From Saccharospirillaceae bacterium (GTDB taxonomy: Bacteria; Pseudomonadota; Gammaproteobacteria; Pseudomonadales; Oceanobacteraceae): DNA of 45,700 nucleotides. Made by a program: the position numbers and the translations under genes. This document shows positions 43,103 through 45,700 of the stretch, piece by piece; the first letter of the stretch is position 1; each line of letters begins with the position of its first letter. The notes beneath the pieces were generated by a model. It had not been told where the DNA came from and ran no database searches. It saw nothing but the letters and a program-made list of their open reading frames with translations. The stretch lies in contig JAJOJJ010000013.1 of NCBI GenBank assembly GCA_021208685.1, positions 1-45,700 of the forward strand, given 5' to 3'.

Positions 43103-43729
43103 ATGTACACACTGTATTTTCTGCCTGACGCCTGCTCACTCGCCACGCAGGTGGTATTACGCGAACTGGGACAGGAAGTGAGCCTGATTCACAAGCAACA
43201 GGTCAGTGACTTCAGCCGCATCAACCCGGTCGGCAGCGTCCCTGTTCTGCACGATCCGGATAATGGCCAGACTCTGCGCGAAGGCGCTGCCATCATGATC
43301 CACCTGCTGGAAAAACACCCCAACCCGATGTTCCCGCAGAACGATGCTAACGCGCGCCTGCAGGCCATCCGCAACATCATGTTCGCCAACGCCACCATGC
43401 ACCCGGCCTACAGCCGTCTTTTCTTTGCCAGCTCAGCCATCCACGATGCCGACGCCCGCCAGGCCTTCTTTGCCAGCGCCGCCGACGCCATCAGTGCCTT
43501 ATGGCAAGTGGTGGAGAATCAGCTGCAGGAACAGCCATTTCTGGGCGGCGAGCACCCTTCTGCCGCCGACATTATGCTCAGTGTTTATTCACGCTGGGGC
43601 GCGTCCTTTCCGGTCAATATTCAGACTGGTGAAAAAACCCGCGCAATGATCGAGCGCGTACTGGCAATGGACAGCTTTAAGCAGGCATTAAAAGCCGAAC
43701 AACAAACAGCCGATGCCCTGCGCCAATAA
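43103..43729 (+). CDS. Glutathione S-transferase family protein
   Basis: 208 residues. N-terminal thioredoxin-like domain (1-75: MYTLYFLPDACSLATQVVLRELGQEV) with the cis-Pro segment VGSVPVLHD and glutathione-binding REGAAIMIHLLEKHP; C-terminal all-helical domain (85-200) with the N-capping FLGGEHPSAADIMLSV. A serine or cysteine in PDACSLA is where beta/zeta-type enzymes place the catalytic residue. It likely conjugates or isomerises electrophiles. GGAG before the ATG. First gene of a three-gene set with an NTF2-like protein and a tautomerase. Confidence 0.9.
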   Translation: MYTLYFLPDACSLATQVVLRELGQEVSLIHKQQVSDFSRINPVGSVPVLHDPDNGQTLREGAAIMIHLLEKHPNPMFPQNDANARLQAIRNIMFANATMHPAYSRLFFASSAIHDADARQAFFASAADAISALWQVVENQLQEQPFLGGEHPSAADIMLSVYSRWGASFPVNIQTGEKTRAMIERVLAMDSFKQALKAEQQTADALRQ

Positions 43730-43774
43730 AAACGGATAAGAGAAGCGGATAAGAGAAGCGCAAGATGGAGACCT

Positions 43775-44146
43775 ATGATGAATATGGATGCAATGACCAC
43801 TCAGGATTTCGATCAGATCTGTGCCCTGGTACAGGACTATTTCGACGGCCTGCATCAGGGCGATACGCAAAAACTCCGGCATATTTTTCATGCCGATGCG
43901 GTGCTCAAAGCGCCGGGTCTACGCCGCAATCTGGAAGACTGGCTCAGTCTGGTCGCTCAGCGCGAAGTGCCGGCCCAGCGTAGTGACGCCTTCGGCTACC
44001 GGCTTCTGGCAGTTGATCTGCTCGGTGAGCAGGCCATGGTCAAAGTGTTGTGCCCGCTACTGGGCCGCACCTATATCGATTTTCTCGGCCTGTTAAAAGA
44101 AAACAATCAATGGCGCATCGTTAACAAAATGTACGCGGACGCCTGA
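43775..44146 (+). CDS. NTF2-like/SnoaL-fold protein (lumazine-binding-like)
   Basis: 123 residues with the cone-shaped NTF2 fold: DQICALVQDYFDGLHQGDTQKLRHIFHADAVLKAPG (about 13-48), LLAVDLLGEQAMVKVLCPLLGRTYIDFLGLLKENNQWRIVNKMYA (about 77-121). Members bind or isomerise small hydrophobic molecules; no catalytic residues can be assigned. GGAG lies five bases before the ATG. It sits 45 bases after the GST gene and 12 before the tautomerase gene, so all three are probably co-transcribed. Between GST and this gene is a short direct repeat, GGATAAGAGAAGC twice (43733-43760). Confidence 0.87.
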   Translation: MMNMDAMTTQDFDQICALVQDYFDGLHQGDTQKLRHIFHADAVLKAPGLRRNLEDWLSLVAQREVPAQRSDAFGYRLLAVDLLGEQAMVKVLCPLLGRTYIDFLGLLKENNQWRIVNKMYADA

Positions 44147-44158
44147 ACGGAGATAAGG

Positions 44159-44368
44159 ATGCCTTACATTAATATCCGGATTACCGACGAGAACGTCAGT
44201 AACGAACAGAAACAGGCACTGATTCACGGTGCCACACAACTGATGGTCGATGTACTGAACAAGCCGCCACAGGTTACTTTTGTGGTTATTGATGAAGTCT
44301 CAACAGATAACTGGGGGATCGGTTTTGATCAGGTAACGGAGATCAGAAAAGCGCAGTCTCAACAGTGA
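44159..44368 (+). CDS. 4-oxalocrotonate tautomerase family protein
   Basis: 69 residues, the size of 4-OT subunits. Mature Pro1 (MPYINIRIT) is the catalytic base, exposed after Met removal; NEQKQALIHGATQLMVDVLNKPPQVTFVVIDEV matches the family helix and strand. It lacks the usual Arg11-equivalent spacing of xylH-type enzymes (ITDENVSNEQKQ), so it may act on a different keto-enol substrate or on halogenated acids. CGGAGATAAGG before the ATG is strong. Last gene of the set; a terminator follows at once. Confidence 0.9.
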   Translation: MPYINIRITDENVSNEQKQALIHGATQLMVDVLNKPPQVTFVVIDEVSTDNWGIGFDQVTEIRKAQSQQ

Positions 44369-44372
44369 ACGC

Positions 44373-44407
44373 AGCGGCTGGTAATTTATGATTTACCAGC
44401 CGCTTTT
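44373..44407 (+). terminator. Terminator of the GST-NTF2-tautomerase operon
   Basis: AGCGGCTGGTAA (44373-44384), eight-base loop, TTACCAGCCGCT (44393-44404), then TTT. The 12-base stem is perfect. The T tract is only on the plus strand. Confidence 0.85.
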
Positions 44408-44419
44408 ACAGCACCGAAT

Positions 44420-45700
44420 TTATCCCTGAAACGTCCAGGCAATAAAACGGCTGATTTTCTGCCCCTGCGCCATCGGCACGGTTTTAATATCGGTCGCGCC
44501 CAGCTTACGCAGCAACTGTTTCAGTGCCGGAAGATGATCATGCGCCGACACCAGACTGCTGAACCAGCCAACCTGTGCAGAAAATTCCACACTTTCGTGG
44601 ATCATGCGCTTAATAAACGCCAGCTCTCCGCCTTCGCACCATAGCTCATTACCCTGCCCGCCAAAGTTGCGCTTAACGGAGGCTTTATCGCCTTTTAAAT
44701 TGCGCCACTTGCGTCGTGCCTGCGCTTCGGCTTCTTTTTGCGAGGCAAAAAACGGCGGATTGCACAGGGTTAAATCAAAATAATCATCTGGGCGGATCAT
44801 ACCGCCAAATAATTTCTCACTGTTTCGCTGCATCAGAATATTAATATTCTGCAGCGCCGGATTAGCGGAAATAATCGCATGGGCATTGCGGATGGCCGTG
44901 GCATCCACATCGGTTGCGGTAAACTGCCAGCCATAGACACTGCTGCCAATAATCGGATAAATCAGATTCGCACCGGTACCGATATCCAGTACCCGTGGTG
45001 TTGCATTAACGGAAGGTTTCGCCGACTCCGTCAGCAGATCCGCCAGATAGTGCACATAATCAGCACGCCCCGGAATCGGCGGGCATAAAAACCCGGCGGG
45101 AATACTCCACTGCTGTACGCCATAATGGTGTTTCAGCAAGGCTTTATTCAGACAGACAACAGCATTGTTATCGCTGAAGTCGATGGTCTGCTCACCGCGC
45201 GGATTGGCCTGCAGAAAATACTCAAGCTCCGGTACGCCGGCCACCAGCGCCGCCATATCGTAACGGCCCTGATGCACATTACGCGGATGCAGCCCCTCGG
45301 GTTTTACTTCGCCATACAGCGCTGAGGTTGTTTTTTCATCATCGCGGCGGGCCGCCGGTTTTTTGCTCTTCTGGCCATAGGGCGTTTTCGCTGAGGAATC
45401 TTTGCCAGCAGACGACATACGACTGCCCGATCTGTCCGATGCCGACGCGCCGGATTCAGCATGACGGCCTTTATAGGGCGCTTTTTCCGGCTCACGACGC
45501 TTCGCATCACGCTTTTGCTTCTCCCGCTCTGGTTTATCGTCCGTGCGGGTACGGCTCGCGGCGGGACGATCATCGCGTTTACGGCTGGGCGCTGAGGATT
45601 TACCCGGGCGGGTTTTGCCCGCTCCATCAGCGGAGGAGGCATCCGGGCGGGCTTTGCCCGTTCCATCAGCGGAGGATGCATCCGGGCGGGCTTTGCCCGT
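44420..45700 (-). CDS. rlmF: 23S rRNA (adenine1618-N6)-methyltransferase RlmF with long basic N-terminal tail, 5' end outside the window
   Basis: The last 300 residues are RlmF, which methylates A1618 of 23S rRNA: LHPRNVHQGRYDMAALV, FSDNNAVVCLNKALLKHHYGV, SAM site RVLDIGTGANLIYPIIG, and catalytic LTLCNPPFFAS (NPPF). Homology begins near base 45300. An ATG at 45418 has no ribosome site, and the same frame is open without a stop to 45700. It reads a Lys/Arg/Glu/Asp-rich tail (segments EREKQKRDAKRREPEK, RTRTDDKPE, KGRHAESGASASDRS) preceded by repeats of TGKARPDASSADG. The true start therefore lies beyond the window. RlmF proteins often carry a basic disordered N-terminus, but here it exceeds 100 residues. 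The tail probably binds RNA. Confidence 0.88.
   Translation of the reverse strand, partial: TGKARPDASSADGTGKARPDASSADGAGKTRPGKSSAPSRKRDDRPAASRTRTDDKPEREKQKRDAKRREPEKAPYKGRHAESGASASDRSGSRMSSAGKDSSAKTPYGQKSKKPAARRDDEKTTSALYGEVKPEGLHPRNVHQGRYDMAALVAGVPELEYFLQANPRGEQTIDFSDNNAVVCLNKALLKHHYGVQQWSIPAGFLCPPIPGRADYVHYLADLLTESAKPSVNATPRVLDIGTGANLIYPIIGSSVYGWQFTATDVDATAIRNAHAIISANPALQNINILMQRNSEKLFGGMIRPDDYFDLTLCNPPFFASQKEAEAQARRKWRNLKGDKASVKRNFGGQGNELWCEGGELAFIKRMIHESVEFSAQVGWFSSLVSAHDHLPALKQLLRKLGATDIKTVPMAQGQKISRFIAWTFQG
45602..45700 (-). repeat. 39-bp in-frame tandem repeats in the rlmF tail
   Basis: Units at 45602-45640, 45641-45679 and 45680 to the window edge. On the minus strand the two outer units encode TGKARPDASSADG (13 residues); the inner one is a variant, AG-K-T-R-P-like followed by GKSSAP. 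Because 39 is divisible by three, copy number can change without breaking the frame. The array continues past the window end. Confidence 0.85.

Noticed and set aside
45304-45681. Arg/Pro-rich 125-codon minus-strand frame repeating PPLMERAKPAR
   Set aside because: It is another frame of the 39-bp repeat and rlmF tail; the rlmF frame continues into a verified methyltransferase, this one does not.
45600-45700. Possible CRISPR or REP array at the right edge
   Set aside because: The repeats are directly adjacent without spacers, 39 bp long and in frame with rlmF, so they are coding tandem repeats.
1-45700. tRNA, rRNA, prophage or integrative element
   Set aside because: No cloverleaf, rRNA-like sequence, integrase, phage structural gene or paired attachment repeat was recognised by eye; a covariance-model scan would be decisive.

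Overview
The window reads as a chromosomal stretch of a free-living, GC-moderate gammaproteobacterium. The closest overall feel is the marine/hydrocarbon-associated Oceanospirillales and their pseudomonad relatives. This rests on an HU protein with a long Lys/Ala/Pro tail, a 930-residue Fe-S D-lactate dehydrogenase beside lutABC, pseudomonad-like REP repeats, a second-type Lon and a YihG-type acyltransferase. The assignment is inference; there is no rRNA or other decisive marker. No tRNA, rRNA, CRISPR array or prophage was seen.

Layout. 1-210: outer end of an IS4-family insertion sequence cut by the window edge, its transposase apparently frameshifted. 457-5753: a phosphoethanolamine transferase, an unknown gene, a lysophosphatidate acyltransferase and, convergent, aspS. 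5754-6317: a long non-coding stretch with three hairpins and a possible 19-codon leader ahead of an H1-tailed HU gene. 6997-10973: UDG-like and SGNH-hydrolase genes (coupled), a HIT-gloB pair and a FemAB-like acetyltransferase. 11043-12770: secreted sphingomyelinase C with a beta-trefoil tail. 13031-17406: a 70-codon gene, a GNAT/C39-peptidase fusion divergent from a RimK-like ATP-grasp ligase, and a response regulator.

17397-20267: hipB-hipA coupled by overlap to a homologue of tRNA-queuosine mannosyltransferase, behind a promoter overlapped by related inverted repeats. This is the most unusual gene arrangement in the window: a HipA-type kinase (relatives inactivate aminoacyl-tRNA synthetases) co-translated with a predicted tRNA glycosyltransferase. 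20294-24053: rimO, a dicarboxylate/amino-acid symporter and rsuA. 24152-28818: tandem paralogous membrane-anchored DUF6351 hydrolases. 28945-34262: a stand-alone TrpB2-like enzyme, a YeiH-type exporter and Lon. 34310-34470: REP-like repeats. 34491-42056: an isochorismatase-family hydrolase, then a tightly overlapped lactate oxidation operon (lutA-lutB-lutC-dld) divergent from its PdhR/LldR-type regulator, with near-perfect operators between them. 42053-44368: LysR regulator divergent from a GST / NTF2-like / tautomerase operon. 44420-45700: rlmF, whose frame stays open to the window end through a basic tail built on a 39-bp tandem repeat.

Several themes recur. Translation and tRNA/ribosome modification genes (aspS, rimO, rsuA, rlmF, the queuosine mannosyltransferase homologue) are scattered among envelope, lactate-metabolism and detoxification genes. 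Start sites were moved from the longest frame wherever a Shine-Dalgarno sequence and family length favoured an internal codon; each case is stated.
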